Origin: Acanthaster planci
Lineage: Eukaryota; Echinodermata; Asteroidea; Valvatida; Acanthasteridae
Reading direction: 5' to 3'
Length of the DNA stretch: 19,071 nucleotides
Assembly: GCF_001949145.1 (NCBI RefSeq)
Contig: NW_019091544.1
Coordinates: 493,115-512,185, forward strand
The translations under genes were made by a program, and so were the position numbers. The notes beneath the pieces were generated by a model. That model saw nothing but the letters and a program-made list of their open reading frames with translations, was not told the DNA's origin and made no database searches. This document shows, piece after piece, positions 1-12,600 of the stretch. Position 1 is the first letter of the stretch. Each line of letters starts with the position of its first letter.

Positions 1-488
1 TCTGGTACACTTCGTGCCAACCGATGGTGGCGCTCCGCTTAGATAGTCCTGCCGGCACTAAAACCATCCTGGGCAGAACCCTGAATACAGATCTATTAAA
101 ATTATGAAAATATGTACCGTACATATTTTAAGCAGGTTTGTGAGAACTGGTCATACATGTGGTTTTACGTTTACGTGTACCGAGGCATGACAGATGCAAC
201 ATTCCATACTTCAATGTACCATTGGCTTCTTACTGAGGTACAAATGCGAGCCTCTACATGTACAGTACTTGTATGTATACTTGTACATACTGTGCATGTA
301 ACACAATATGTACATCCATGTTCTATGGTACATGTATCACTGGCTACTTTTCCTTTGGGCAGTGCTGTGTTCTCGTCAGCTACCCTCCATCCTCAAGACA
401 TGTTCAGTGTTGCATTCTAGTTTGGCTGAATGCATTCAGGTAGCAAAGACTGAAACCCTTTGTTTTGCATTCTCTCATCTCTCTACAG
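1..488. other. Intron sequence, no gene seen
   Basis: This stretch lies upstream of the first recognisable exon. Open frames here are short and low in complexity (Tyr, Cys, Thr, Val, His from TACATGTA-type repeats) and match no protein family I know. It ends in a good polypyrimidine tract and acceptor (ttctctcatctctctacag). The preceding exon of the host gene must lie further upstream. Confidence 0.6.
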
Positions 489-659
489 GGGTATTTTTCA
501 TATTCTTATTGGAGCTGGTGTCAGCTTGCTGATGATCTTCACCATTGACCCTAAAGTTGTTCAGTACTACGTCTTTGCATTTGCCATGATACATTTATCA
601 TGGGTTCATCTGTACATGCAAGTTCGCAATGCTGGAGTAGGAAATCTGGACTATATTGG
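489..659 (+). CDS. MBOAT1/2: MBOAT exon A (membrane segment)
   Basis: The exon starts one base into a split codon after the acceptor at 487-488 and ends with the first two bases of a Gly codon before GTGAGT. It encodes 56 full codons with two hydrophobic stretches ([14 protein letters not shown] and [13 protein letters not shown]) and ends VGNLDYIG. This resembles the part of MBOAT1/2 just before the conserved P-M-M-I block. The downstream intron (660-5068) carries the gypsy element. Confidence 0.82.
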
Positions 660-3600
660 GTGAGTCGCTTCCCTTCGCCAAGTACAATGTACATATACAT
701 GTAGCTTGCCTTTGAGTGAGTACTTTGTTGTGTTTAAGGTTCAGTTAACACAGTAAATACATGAGAAATTAGGAAACTGTAATTATCAGCAATTAAGCAA
801 CACTTATGTGAACTTTGTAAACACAGAAACATCTTGTTGGTTTGAAATTGGTAAAGTAGTCAAAACGCATGTATACATGTACATGAGTCCAGTCCAAAAG
901 AATGTTCAATTGATCAAATAAAATCAAGTAAACTCAGCACTCTCATGTTGTTTAGCTCTACCAGTACTCAAATTACATGCAGTAGTCTTTGGCCCAAGTA
1001 GGTTTTCTGGTTTGTCTCTTGGGATGGTTCTGTGGTTTAAGTGTGCTGAATTTCGAAAGGGTGGCAGGCCTTAATGTTTGTGAATTTGTAGAAAGGTGTG
1101 TGGCATTTCATGTTCTGCCATCATCAAGTAGGTAAGTGGACGGACCTTTAGATCTGGTGTGAGGGTCCATAGCGGTTACAGCCCTTATGCACATGTCTAG
1201 GATGCTTGACACACATATTGTCCTCTCCTGTCTGGAAACGGGGTTGTACTGCACCATGCTTCTGGTCTGTGTTCTGCTTGTAATTCCACTGATGATGTTC
1301 CACTCAGCTGTGGATATCAGGCGATGTACATGTACAGTGGCCAGTCTCTGTTTGCCGAATGTTCAGGTTCATAGTCATGGGCCGGTTATTTAGTAGTTCT
1401 GCTAGTGACTTGCAAGTGGTAGCGTGTGCAATTGCTCGATATGCTGTCAGTAGTTCCAGAGTTGCAGCTTTCCAAGGTTTGTGTTCACGAGTCGCAATTT
1501 GGAGGGCTTGCTTAAGAACGTGATTAAATTGCTCAATGAGACCGTTTGCCTGCGGGTGGTACAGAGATGTGCGAATGTGTTCTATTCCTCTTTGGCTCAA
1601 GTACGACTGAAAGTCGGCAGAAATGAACTACGTTCCATGGTCCGAAACCAGTTCATCAGGAAGCCCTTCCCACGTGAAAAGAGAGTGAAGCATGGAGCAG
1701 ACGGACCGTGAAGTGGCCATAGCTGTAAAGGTAATTTTTGGCCTTTTACTGTAGTAGTCCATAACGATAAGTAAAAATCTGCAGTTGTGGGAGCCATGTT
1801 CAATGGGACCGCAAATGTCAACAGCTAACTTTTGCCACGGTTTTGCAGGAAGGGGAACAGGCTGTAGTGGCAGAGTGGGAGTATACATGTACACTGCCTT
1901 GTCAAAAGCTTGACAAGCAGAACAGTTGTGAATTTGGTGCTCGATCTGTTTGTCCATTCCTGGCCATCAGTAGCATTCACGTAGGCGTTGTTTCGTACGA
2001 ACGATGCCTTGGTGCCCTTGATGTGTAATGGTAATTAGGCCAGGCTGAAGAGCACATAGAAAAACGAAGCTATCGCCTCGCATAACACAGTTATCAACAA
2101 CTGAAAGTCCATCCTTGAGGGTGAAGTACATGTAGGGTTGTATCTCTGCGGTAATTTTCTACTAAGAGGGCCAACCAGAGATGATGTAGTCAGACACAGG
2201 TTGAAGGACTGCATCTGTCACTGTTGCAGTGTGGAGTTCAGTCTTTGTGACAGCAGAAGTATCGACCAGTAAGGCTCAGATCCACTGAACAATAATTTCA
2301 TCATCCTGGTAACACCAGGATGATGAAATTATTGTTCAGTGGATGGTGTTCAGTAGTTCGAGTTGTAATAGGGAGTGGCAATCTGGATAGAGCATCAGCC
2401 ACTCGATTGTGTGCTCCAGCAGTTGAAGTTGAAGTTCAGCAAGCGTGCGGCCCATTTGGCAATGCGCATTGGTTTGTGACTACAGTAAACTCCGGCTAAG
2501 TCGGAACTCTCAGGAATCAAGAAATTTTGATGACTTACACAAATGCCAACTTGTGCTGTAAGTCTTCATTTTTCTGACTTACACGTACAGTACACATGTA
2601 TTGCCTATGTACATGTACATTATGATTCCTTACACTAATTCAATGGCTTTGATTTACCCTGGTTTATTTCTACCTCCATGGTCGATCCCAGCAAATTCGT
2701 TCTCGATTATTATCCTCACGGGCTGCAAATTTGATAATTGATCATGTGCTCCTAAGGACGAAGCAAGGACGGCAAGCCACTGCATATCACATCACGACTT
2801 GACAGTGCAGTACGTACATGTACGTGATACAGTTACGGGCGTGTAATGCTTTGGATCTCTTGTGAGACGTACAGTGGTGTGGAATGTACCCAGAACTGTA
2901 ATGAGCTTGTGATGGTATGTAGTAAGTTTAGATGTTGTAGGTTGCAAGGCCTCAAGTGTGAAGAACTTTCCAAGTGTAGATGCAGGAATTATTGACACTG
3001 CAGCACCAGTGCCAATAATCATGGTAAGTGGAACAGATGAGCCAAGAATGACAGGCACTTGCCACTGTCCACATGCAAAATGTGCTGGATTGTCAGGACA
3101 TTGGAATCACTGTATGCAGGAAGACTGACATGATCCTCTTCAGTGTGTAAACCATGAACTGGATAGCTTGTACATGTACATGTAGACCTGAGCATAATGT
3201 CACAGTTTACGGCATTTAGTGCGTGTACATGTACAGTGTAGCATTTCTAGCTTTGCAGTTCAAGTTGTTCACCACATCAGTAACAATACTGTGTCTACCG
3301 TTGCTAGTTTCTTGATCAGCAGTAGTATGATTTTAGCACAGTTGGCGATGTTTGGGAGGCCTACGGCATTTAACTGTGTGTACATCAGCATCTGCTGTAT
3401 GAACAGAGTTCTCTCCAATGATTTTGGACTCTGGCCAGGCTGACTCAACTTGTCAGGCAATGGTGATTGCATTTGCGAGTGTTAGCTCTGGTTCCAGAAG
3501 AAGTCTCTCTTGAATCTGCGTTGAGTATGTGCGTTCAATGAATTGATCTCTGATCATCTCATCTGATGTGTTATCGAAGTTGCAGGAGGATGCAAGTGCA

Positions 3601-6600
3601 CGTACATTGTGTATTTCATGAATGTAATCCTCAACAGATTCCCCTGGCAATTGGGAACGTCTGTGAAATTTGTACTGTTCAGCCACAGCGTTCAGTTTTG
3701 TCTGGAAGTGTCTGTCAAGGGCATGGAGAGCAGCTTCATATTCGTCAGCATCATCTGTATTCTCTTGCGGTAATGTATGGAACATCCGCTGACCTTCAGT
3801 ACCAAGGCAATGCAGAAACAGTGGAGGTTTATGAACAGCAGAGCATTAGCACCTGATGCAATTGTGTATGTTTCAAAGATACCGCGCCACTGTATCCATG
3901 GAACGGGCGCAGTTCCAGGTGTTATTAGAACAAACAGAGGGAGTGGAAACGATGCTATAGCGTAAAGACACTTAAGTGCGTTCTGTCCTCCCTCGTTACC
4001 AAATTATGTTGTGTTCAAGGTTCAGTAAACACAGTAAATGCACGAGAAATTAGGAAATACTCAGAACGATTACCCAGCTTTTTTCCACTATCTCCAACAT
4101 GGCGCAGCATGTCTCCCTCCTCTCTCCTGAGGGCGCCATTCATATAACATGGACACAACATACATGTACATGTACTTCCCCATTGTCAATAAGCCTGCCT
4201 TTGGATGAGTACATGTACTTCCCCATTGTCAATTACATACAATTGTAGCTTACCCTTCAGTAAGTACATGTAGTTCCCAATTGTCAACTAGCCTACCTTT
4301 GGTTGAGTACTTCCTCATTGTCATAAACTTGGCCTTTAAGTAGGTACATGTACATGTACTTGCTCATTGTCAACTAGCCTGCCTTTGGGTTATTACCTCC
4401 CCATTGTCAACAAGCTTACCTTTGGTTGAGCATCTCACGATCAGTGTATATCTTCCTTCCAAAACGTAAACCAAAAAATAGTGATATTTCCTACTTTACC
4501 AAACAAAATAAAAGAGAATGAGGTGAAACAGCATCTCATAAGATTGCAAGGGTCAAAAATCTGAAAGTATACAAGTTCCTAGCATGTACATGTACATGTA
4601 CATTTGCATATAACATTGAGGACAAAACACAGATAGAACTGGATGTTTCCCTGCCACATTGTCAGAGTATTAACAATCTGGAATATGTTTCCTTATATCC
4701 TTACATCTGTACAATGTTGTTTTTAAAAAATATTTTGTTCCTTTGCATACATGTACTTGTATTTACTTTGCATGCATTTTCAAAGTCTGAAGATAAGTAC
4801 AGTGTAGATTTCTGTGGTTTCAGAAAATCAGCCCCCTCCTCAGAAAATAAACACAGTCAACAAACATGTACATGTATATTTACATTCTTTGTTGTTACAC
4901 GTATAAAGGATAAATAACATTGCCTTTCTGAGACTGAAAATTCAAGAGCAACCAAAAATGCAAAGTACTTGTACGTGTAGTTTGCTTGAGATCAGTATCC
5001 CCTAGTACCGGTACATGTGCTTTAGTATTAATTGCAATGTACTGTTTATGTGTGCCTTCGTTTAACAGACCCATGATGATTCTCACTGTAAAGACAAGCA
5101 GTCTTGCCTTCAGCATTCATGATGGTAAGTAGGCCCTACATGCAGTACACACAGAGCTAATGTGAATGTGTCAGATGAATTACATGTACAGAACTTTGCT
5201 CTTTATAGACCTACATGTACATGTATGTGTACATGTATCTGCTGACTTGATACCAGACAGTTCAGTATACATGTATTATGGAAGCTGTGACATGAACTTA
5301 CATTTTGTAAATGTACATGTATCTGTCAATTTTTACTTATTTCACCTTGCAGGATTCACCAAAGATGAGTCAAAACTGAACAGCTTGCAGAAACAATTAG
5401 TTGTCAGGTATGAACGTAAATAATTGGTTACATTATCATGTAAGTCACTACACTTATAGTACAGTCGATTCTCGTTGTGAAAACGGCTATTCCAAAATTT
5501 CTGTTATAACTGACATGTACTGTACATGTACACACATCTGTGGTCCTGACAAAAATGTCCACATTTGTGTTAAAACAAACTCACATTGTACGATATTTTT
5601 GTTGCAACGACAGGATTTGTGACTCTGTTGCCTGAAAACCAATTTTTGATGACCCATTTTTAACCACTTCGCACCGGTGGCAGTCATCAATGTTGATGGT
5701 GCCGGGGTGGGATAATTATCATTTGTTTTTCTGTTTTCAAAATTCCTAGGTGAGACTTTAGGCTATGCATGTTGGAAGTACATGTACTAACTATGGACAA
5801 GTTTGCGGTGACACCATGTGGATATACATGTATTTCTCTTTTGTGAGTGTGTGTGGTTCAAAGAAGAACCGGGGTTCACTCGACATTTCGGACAGTGTGC
5901 TCTGTCTGTCTTCAGGAGAAAGAGTGCCGAACTCATGCGTGTGTGGCCTTTAAGTACTGGTTGGGAGGATTGAGTGTAGTGGGAACTTGTTGATTGGATG
6001 ATGTCCTCAACTGGGATCGACTTGGGTGGGAGGGCAAAGTTCTTACCCAAGGACAAGACTTTGTTCTCCGTGCTAGAGAGTCTCCGGTTAAGGTTCACCA
6101 CTGTCTCCTTGAAGATGGAGCCAGCACTACAACACCTCAGCAAGACCGCATTCTATCTCCTTCCTTGACGTCAAGGTCCACCAGTGTGCAGATGGTTCCC
6201 TCGGGCACTCTGTCTACCGTAAGCCCACCCACACAGACCTGTACCTGTACCTTTCCATCATCCCAGCATAAAATCTTCAGTCATCCGTACCCTGATCCAA
6301 CGAGTACACAAGATCTGCGATCAAGAATACTTACAAGATGAACTCCAGCACATCTCAATGGCACTCCAGCTCAAAGGATATCATTGGCGCTAAGTCAAGA
6401 CTCAAAAACACCCTGACTGTCGGGTTGACTTTACCCAAAGTCAACCCCCAACTATAAGGACATAGTCAACCTCCCATTCATAGGTAGTACGTCATACAAG
6501 ATCCAACGGATCCTCAATTAAGCTAGCATCAAGGTGTATCACTCATCGATCAAGAAAATCCAAGCCAGCCTGCAGACCCACAAGGACAAGCAAGACCACA

Positions 6601-9600
6601 AGACCAAAGCTGGTGTGTATAGGATCCCCTGCGAATGTGGGAAGGTGTATATTGGCGAGACTGGAAGAGATCTCTCTACCAGAGTCAAAGAGCACACTGC
6701 CCATGGCTGCAGAGGAGACTATGACAAATCGGCCATAGTGAAGCACTCACATGCTGAAGACCACATCATCAACTGGAAAGCAGCAGAACGCATCGTTCCT
6801 GTCAACAGATGGCACCCTAGATTCATCAGAGAAGCCATCAAGATCTGCAGACACAACACAGTATCCCAAGACATGGGCTTCAACATAAGCAACATCTGGT
6901 GCCCCCTACTACCCAGCCAGACCAATGGGTCCTCTATACCCACGGTCCACAACCCTCTCCCCATGACACCTACGTCAACAGTGACACTCATCACCGAGCC
7001 CACCAACAGCAACCCACAGGATTAGGATCCAAGCACCAGTTAAGCTATTCCGCCTCATCGAGTTCCCACTACAATCAATCCTCCCAACCAGTACTTAAAG
7101 GCCACACACGCAAGAGTTCGGCACACTTTCTCCTGAAGACGGACAGAGCACACTGTCCGAAACGTCGAGTGAACCCCGGATCTTCTTTGAACCACACACA
7201 CTCACAAAAGAGAAATATATCCACATGGTGTCACCGCAAACTTGTCCATAGTTCCAAATTCCTATCTTCATTTACTGGACACTTACACCCACACAAAGGA
7301 CTGTCTGGTTTCTGCTCTAATCTGACAGACAACATCAATTGATGCTGGAGTATTTCAGCCAGGCCTGTTTAATTTCCTTTTGTTCATGAAACTGGCACAG
7401 TGCGCGCTGACCTCTTTTAGTAGAGGCCAGATTAGTGTGCGGTGGTGGAGCGCTTTTGTCCCCGGTGGTAATTCACTTGCGCTAAATCCCCAAAACTGTG
7501 GTATACTGTTTCAAAACAAGGCTGGATTATCTCCACTATTGAGAGTGAAAAATATTGGTAATGCCGAGTAGCCTGGTCTTTTGTTACAAGGTCTAGTTCC
7601 CTTTGTCAGATTTCAGAGACCCTGGCCACACGTATAAAGAATATGTGGAAACCCCGGTGGCAAGTGGACAATGGGCGTTTACGAGTCACGGTGGTGAAAA
7701 TTCTTGTGCAGTGCACCTCACTGGTTCCCACTGGGCCAAACCATTGCCAAAAAAAGGCGTGATGGCAACTAGTCATTGTACATATTACAGGCACAAAGTG
7801 TCGCACATTGCATTTCATTATATGTGAATGCAGCGTTCAGTTGTGAGTTGAAAACATCACCAGTACAAAATTACTGCAAGTTCATTCACACAAATTGATT
7901 TCATGTCTACGTTTGTTTTTTCTGTGTTCATAAATTTAATTTTAGGTGGTACTGCTTGAATTCGAAGCGAGTGTGTTTCCACAAAATTTCCAGCCACAGC
8001 ATGAGGCTTATCACCCGCTTTCCATTATACATCACGTACTGGTACACTAAACAATGGGATATGCAGATATCGTTCACCAGTTTCCTATCATGACATGCGT
8101 AGTGCACAATTAAAAAATCAATGATTTTTACACTGATTATGCAAACACACAACAAAACGTCCCTTCCCAATTCTGATAAAATACAACCCAATAAATTTGC
8201 TGATTCTCGCTTCTCAAGAGCCTAACTAATTGCCCACACTGAATTACATGTATCCATATTGCTTTTAAAAAGATCTAGCGTGACCACCAATGAGATTGTG
8301 CGCTTTCATGATGTACATTTTGCCAGACGGTTATCCAATCACAATATTCCCTCTTGACGCCATACAACTTCATTCCAGTGGGTACGATCTTGCTGCTCCG
8401 TATTGTTTCCCACCATGCCTTGCACGATCTAACCCCTGATATGGTATAATTTAGATATCTCACTATTTGGGATATTTGAATGAGGACTTTAGTTAGTGTT
8501 TACGAGTGATGCAGAGTTATGCTTGCGTGACGTGCAAGAAATTAAGTGGGCACGAGTGCAGCTTTTGAAATACGCTCGTGATTGAATTTACATTTATGTA
8601 CATGTATATTTATCTTGAATAGCCAGTCAGCGTCATTTTCGTATGCTACATGTACACGACAAGGGGCTAGTGAGGAAATGTGCACGCAGCCCATGGAGTC
8701 GAGGTTGGACATCATACTTCTTCAGCAGCTGCACTGTGGTTGGCGAGTGAACTCAGAATATCGATCAATCATGGTCAAGCAGCTAGTGCCGAACATCAAA
8801 AGACAGGCAGAAGTTTAAAACGAGAGCTTCTATGTCTGTTTGCAACAGAACATAGGGCTTTTTTGCATTTCTGAGCTTTTCAATGAAAATGCCTTGGTTA
8901 TGATTGCATACTACATGTATATCTGCAAAGTTTCAACCCGCTGGGACAATCACTTCAGGAAATATAGGGCTTGAAAGGTCACACCTTTGATGTCACGTGA
9001 CTTCTGAACTGATGATGACCGTCATCATCCCATGACGTCAATTTTCGTGGATCACGCATTCCCCTCTAGATATCTGCAAAGTTTCATCTCAATGGGATAT
9101 TTACTTCAAGAAATATAGGGCTTAAGAGTTTGCACATTAAATGCCCTGTGACGTGACACTGATGGCGTCATGATCACAATTTTCTTGACGGCTCCACTGT
9201 GTTCAAAACCAATAGGGAAAAATAAGTACTCAAAATTGAATAAAAAATCATTTGATGACGTCATCATGACGTCGTGCTTCGCGGCACATCTTTGCCCTAG
9301 GGTCCTTGCTTGAGGCAACTTTGATGAAGATTGACCCTTGCAAAGGGACTAAAGTGCTCCGGAGAAGAACTGTACCAAAGAAGTAGAAACAAGAAGAAGA
9401 AAACGAAAGCTTCTATGTCTGTTTGCAACAGAACACAGGGTTTTTTGCTTTTCATTGAAAATGTCATTGTCATGATGGCATATCTGCAAAGTTACATCCC
9501 GCTGGGACAGGTACTTTTGGAGATATAAGGCTTTAAAGGATGCACCTTTCATGGCACGTGACTTGCCAATTGATGACGTCATCATCCCATGAGGTCAATT

Positions 9601-12600
9601 TTCGTCTATCACACATCTCCTTTCAGATATCTGCAAAGTCTCAACCCGCTGGGACATGTGCTTTTAGAGATATAGGGCTTTAAATGATGTATCTTTAATC
9701 TCACGTGACCTGTCAACTGATAACATCGCCATCCCATGAGGTCAATTTTTGTCTGTCACACATCCCCTTTCAGATATCTGCTAAGTCTCAACCAGCTATG
9801 TACATGTAGCACAGAAAGTGCAGACAAAAACTGGCAATTGGGAAAGTTTTGTAATACATATACTTTTGCCTACCAGAACCAGTTCCAGCACTTCATCCAT
9901 CCAACTTCTTAACCCAGCTGCCCGGCGCTGCACTATGTGTAGCTGTTGGGCCCAGTGCACCCTTGCTTATGAATTGCAAAAAAGCCAAAAGAAGAAAGAA
10001 AAAAAAAAACCTTGACTGAAAAATGCCTTTTTCGCAAAATTCGAAAAAGCTAAAAAAAAAACCTTGACGAAAAGAATGCCTTTTCCATAACTTGTGGAAA
10101 AGCCAAAAAAATATCTTGACAAAACAAACAACTTTCTCGCAAAATGTGATAAAGCCAATAAAAATGTCTCTCCTTGACTAACGTGTACATGTAGTTTGTG
10201 TTGGAAAGACTACTTACTGCATAGGGGGTTTCAGCTGAGGAGTCCTGAAATTCTTGCAGGCCTACGTGTGCATGCCGTTTAGTAAGCTTTGTCCTTATTC
10301 ATGGCAATCTGAAGTCTTTAAAAAAATCCCTGGATCGGTGCTTTCACATGTATTTGCGTTTTATCTTCCATGTACATCAAAGATGTTGTCATACGGTATG
10401 AAGTTTATTATTCTAAACACATCACAATATATTTAATTAATCATATTAACCGAGAGATCTTTTTGGCATTGTTAACATCAACCACGTTCACATGTACAAT
10501 GTGTGCACGTATAGTACATGTACATGTTAATGTACATTGTACATGGCTTTACACATAATGGACCTATCCATACAATGCACCGAAGCCATTGCATCGTTCC
10601 ACCTAAAACAAATTTCGGATGCAATAAATGTTTCTACTAGGTCCCGCGGATTTCGTAGTAATGAGAGTCGACTGTACATCACAGTTTACTGCTAATTTTT
10701 GAATGAGCATTTTCTCGACACTTTTTCCTTCTCACAGGGAATTCATTCTATGTCACAAAATGTGAAAACTTGGGAAAACTACTGTAAATTGGGAAAATAT
10801 TTTCTAACAAATGAGAAAAGCTTTTCACAGATTTTCCCTCAAGTTGTTAAAAATTTTGAAAGATTTTCCCACCATGGGAAATGATTTTCTCAGATTTCGT
10901 CACAAGTGGGAAAGATTTTCAGAGTTTCCTATGAATTGTCAAAACATTTTCATACCTCTTTCAAACTAGTGGGACATTATTTTCACACCTTGTGGAATGT
11001 GAGTGTTAATGTAAATATTCTTTTCACAAGTTTCCCCATTCCTATTCGCAGTGCTAATATTTCCAGTGTAATATCCTGTACATGTAAATTTGAAACAATG
11101 CCTCCATCTCATGTACTTTTAAAAATTATAGTGACACCTTTTTGCAGCCTCTGAATTCATGTTTATCAAGGTTATTTTGTCCAGTATCCCACAGGCCTTC
11201 CAGTCTTACATGTAAGTACATGTATTATCCTGCAGTTTGTAATAAAATTTAGGACCTCTATCAAGAATATGATGTCAAATGATTCACTTTCAGGCTTTCA
11301 CACTGTCAATATTACTTTCTGTAAATAGTAAAAATCACTGTTTTGGTTTTTTTCAGGAGGTATCCTAGATTCCTGGAGTTCTGGAGTTATATCTTCAGCC
11401 CTCAAGGTCTTCTTGTTGGACCAATCTGCTACTTCTCCAACTATGTGGATTTTATCCAGGGAAATAACTTTATTCGGAAGGTCAAAAATGAGAGCGGAGA
11501 AGAGAGGATAGTCTATGAAGAGCCTTCTTCTATGGTAAAAAATTACCCCTAATGCCATGTATGTCTATCTTTGAAATTCATAGCAATAATGCATTCCTAC
11601 TTGCTCTTCTTGATGCTTACAGACGGCCCTTCATGGACTCCCAATTCATGTTTACTCCACTGAATGGCAGCAAAAAGTCCTTCATGAACATCAAATGCTC
11701 CTACAGTCTCTTCTGAATACTTACATGTACAACCAACCCTTCCTTAACACTTAATGCATTCTTACAGTCTCTTCTGAATACCTACAAACAATCCTTCATG
11801 AACACCGAATGCATTCCTGTCATCTCTTCTGAATACCTACAAACAACCCTTCATGAACACCCAGTGCATTCCTATACAGTAGTCTGTTCTAAATACCGTT
11901 ACTCTCCCACAAACTGTTCCCCTATTTGCATGTAGATGGTAGATTACACACATTGTACACAGCGTTTTGCATTCCACACGCGACCCCGTTGCTCTATGCT
12001 GCAACATGCCCTTGAACCGCAACTCCGAAGCACACTTCCAACTTAGTCATTTTCCGCCAAATCTTCTTCAGAGTCGATCCTATGTTCAGTCGCACATATA
12101 ACCCTTACATTCGACCCACACAGACCCCCAACTCATACTTTATGTGTCCTGCCAAACCACATACCGAAAGCCTGTGTCTGGTCACGGCACAGCGAGGTCA
12201 ATTACCTCCGCTCACCCTCAGTTTTACCCCGTAAGAATTACGTGTAGATTTCCTAGCCATCCAGAGACTAAGTGTTGTACACAACCCAATGTACCCAGAA
12301 AGGCTCACCTTTTCTTTTCCCTTGTTGACCTATTCCCCCTTGGCTCACCCACGAACAGCCTTTCACCCTCCCGCTCCCAAACTTCTCTGACCTTATCACT
12401 CTCTAGAAACTTAGTCTGTGAATACCAAGTGTGTACAAAATCCCCATAGACTTTTCTTCCATAGATTTTCTACATGTATGAACTATTCATAACTACCCCA
12501 ATCCAGTGCTCCCATTGGCTAAGACACAGCCCCAAAAGTCTATATAAAGCGACCTGCTCCAGCGGTCAGCATCGATCATTCCCAAGCAGGCAGCTTTAGA

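Larger units (their letters stand above)
726..4160 (-). mobile_element. Decayed Ty3/gypsy LTR retrotransposon
   Basis: Reading the minus strand from 4160 down, the order is LTR, candidate primer-binding site, gag, protease, RNase H end, integrase, partial LTR, which is the Ty3/gypsy order. The complete right LTR (4007-4160) begins TGTTGTGT and ends ACACAACA. Its partner at 726-776 matches the first 51 bp with four differences and is then lost. The flanking pentamers TACTT (721-725) and TACAT (4161-4165) could be a target duplication with one change. The element is dead: the reverse transcriptase is missing, gag is shifted, pol carries at least three stops, and the protease lacks its catalytic Asp. 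It lies antisense to the host gene and interrupts a minisatellite whose units flank both sides. Confidence 0.85.
5789..7253 (+). mobile_element. Penelope-like retroelement composite with inverted terminal repeats
   Basis: Penelope-like elements encode one protein with a telomerase-related reverse transcriptase and a C-terminal GIY-YIG nuclease, flanked by terminal repeats (pLTRs). Here two pieces meet head to head near 6144. The left piece (minus) has part of the ORF N-terminus followed by a pLTR at 5789-5987. The right piece (plus) has the end of the reverse transcriptase, the connector, GIY-YIG, and a pLTR at 7061-7253. The arms are about 95 percent identical by eye. The reverse transcriptase catalytic motifs are lost, so the copy is not autonomous. 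It lies between host exons C and D. Confidence 0.85.

Noticed and set aside
112-532. Overlapping short frames before exon A that could be an upstream exon of the host gene
   Set aside because: They are translations of TACATGTA-rich sequence, match no MBOAT block, and I see no good donor after them.
3190-3260. A gag zinc knuckle (CCHC)
   Set aside because: Cys and His are visible on the minus strand, but the spacing is broken by a stop and by TACATGTA blocks.
5740-7265. AAATTCCTA on both sides of the Penelope composite as a target duplication
   Set aside because: The left copy is about 40 bp away from the arm edge and the match is short, so chance is likely.
9967-10158. A Phe- and Lys-rich open frame on either strand
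   Set aside because: It is made by the poly-A and hairpin repeat, with no family features.
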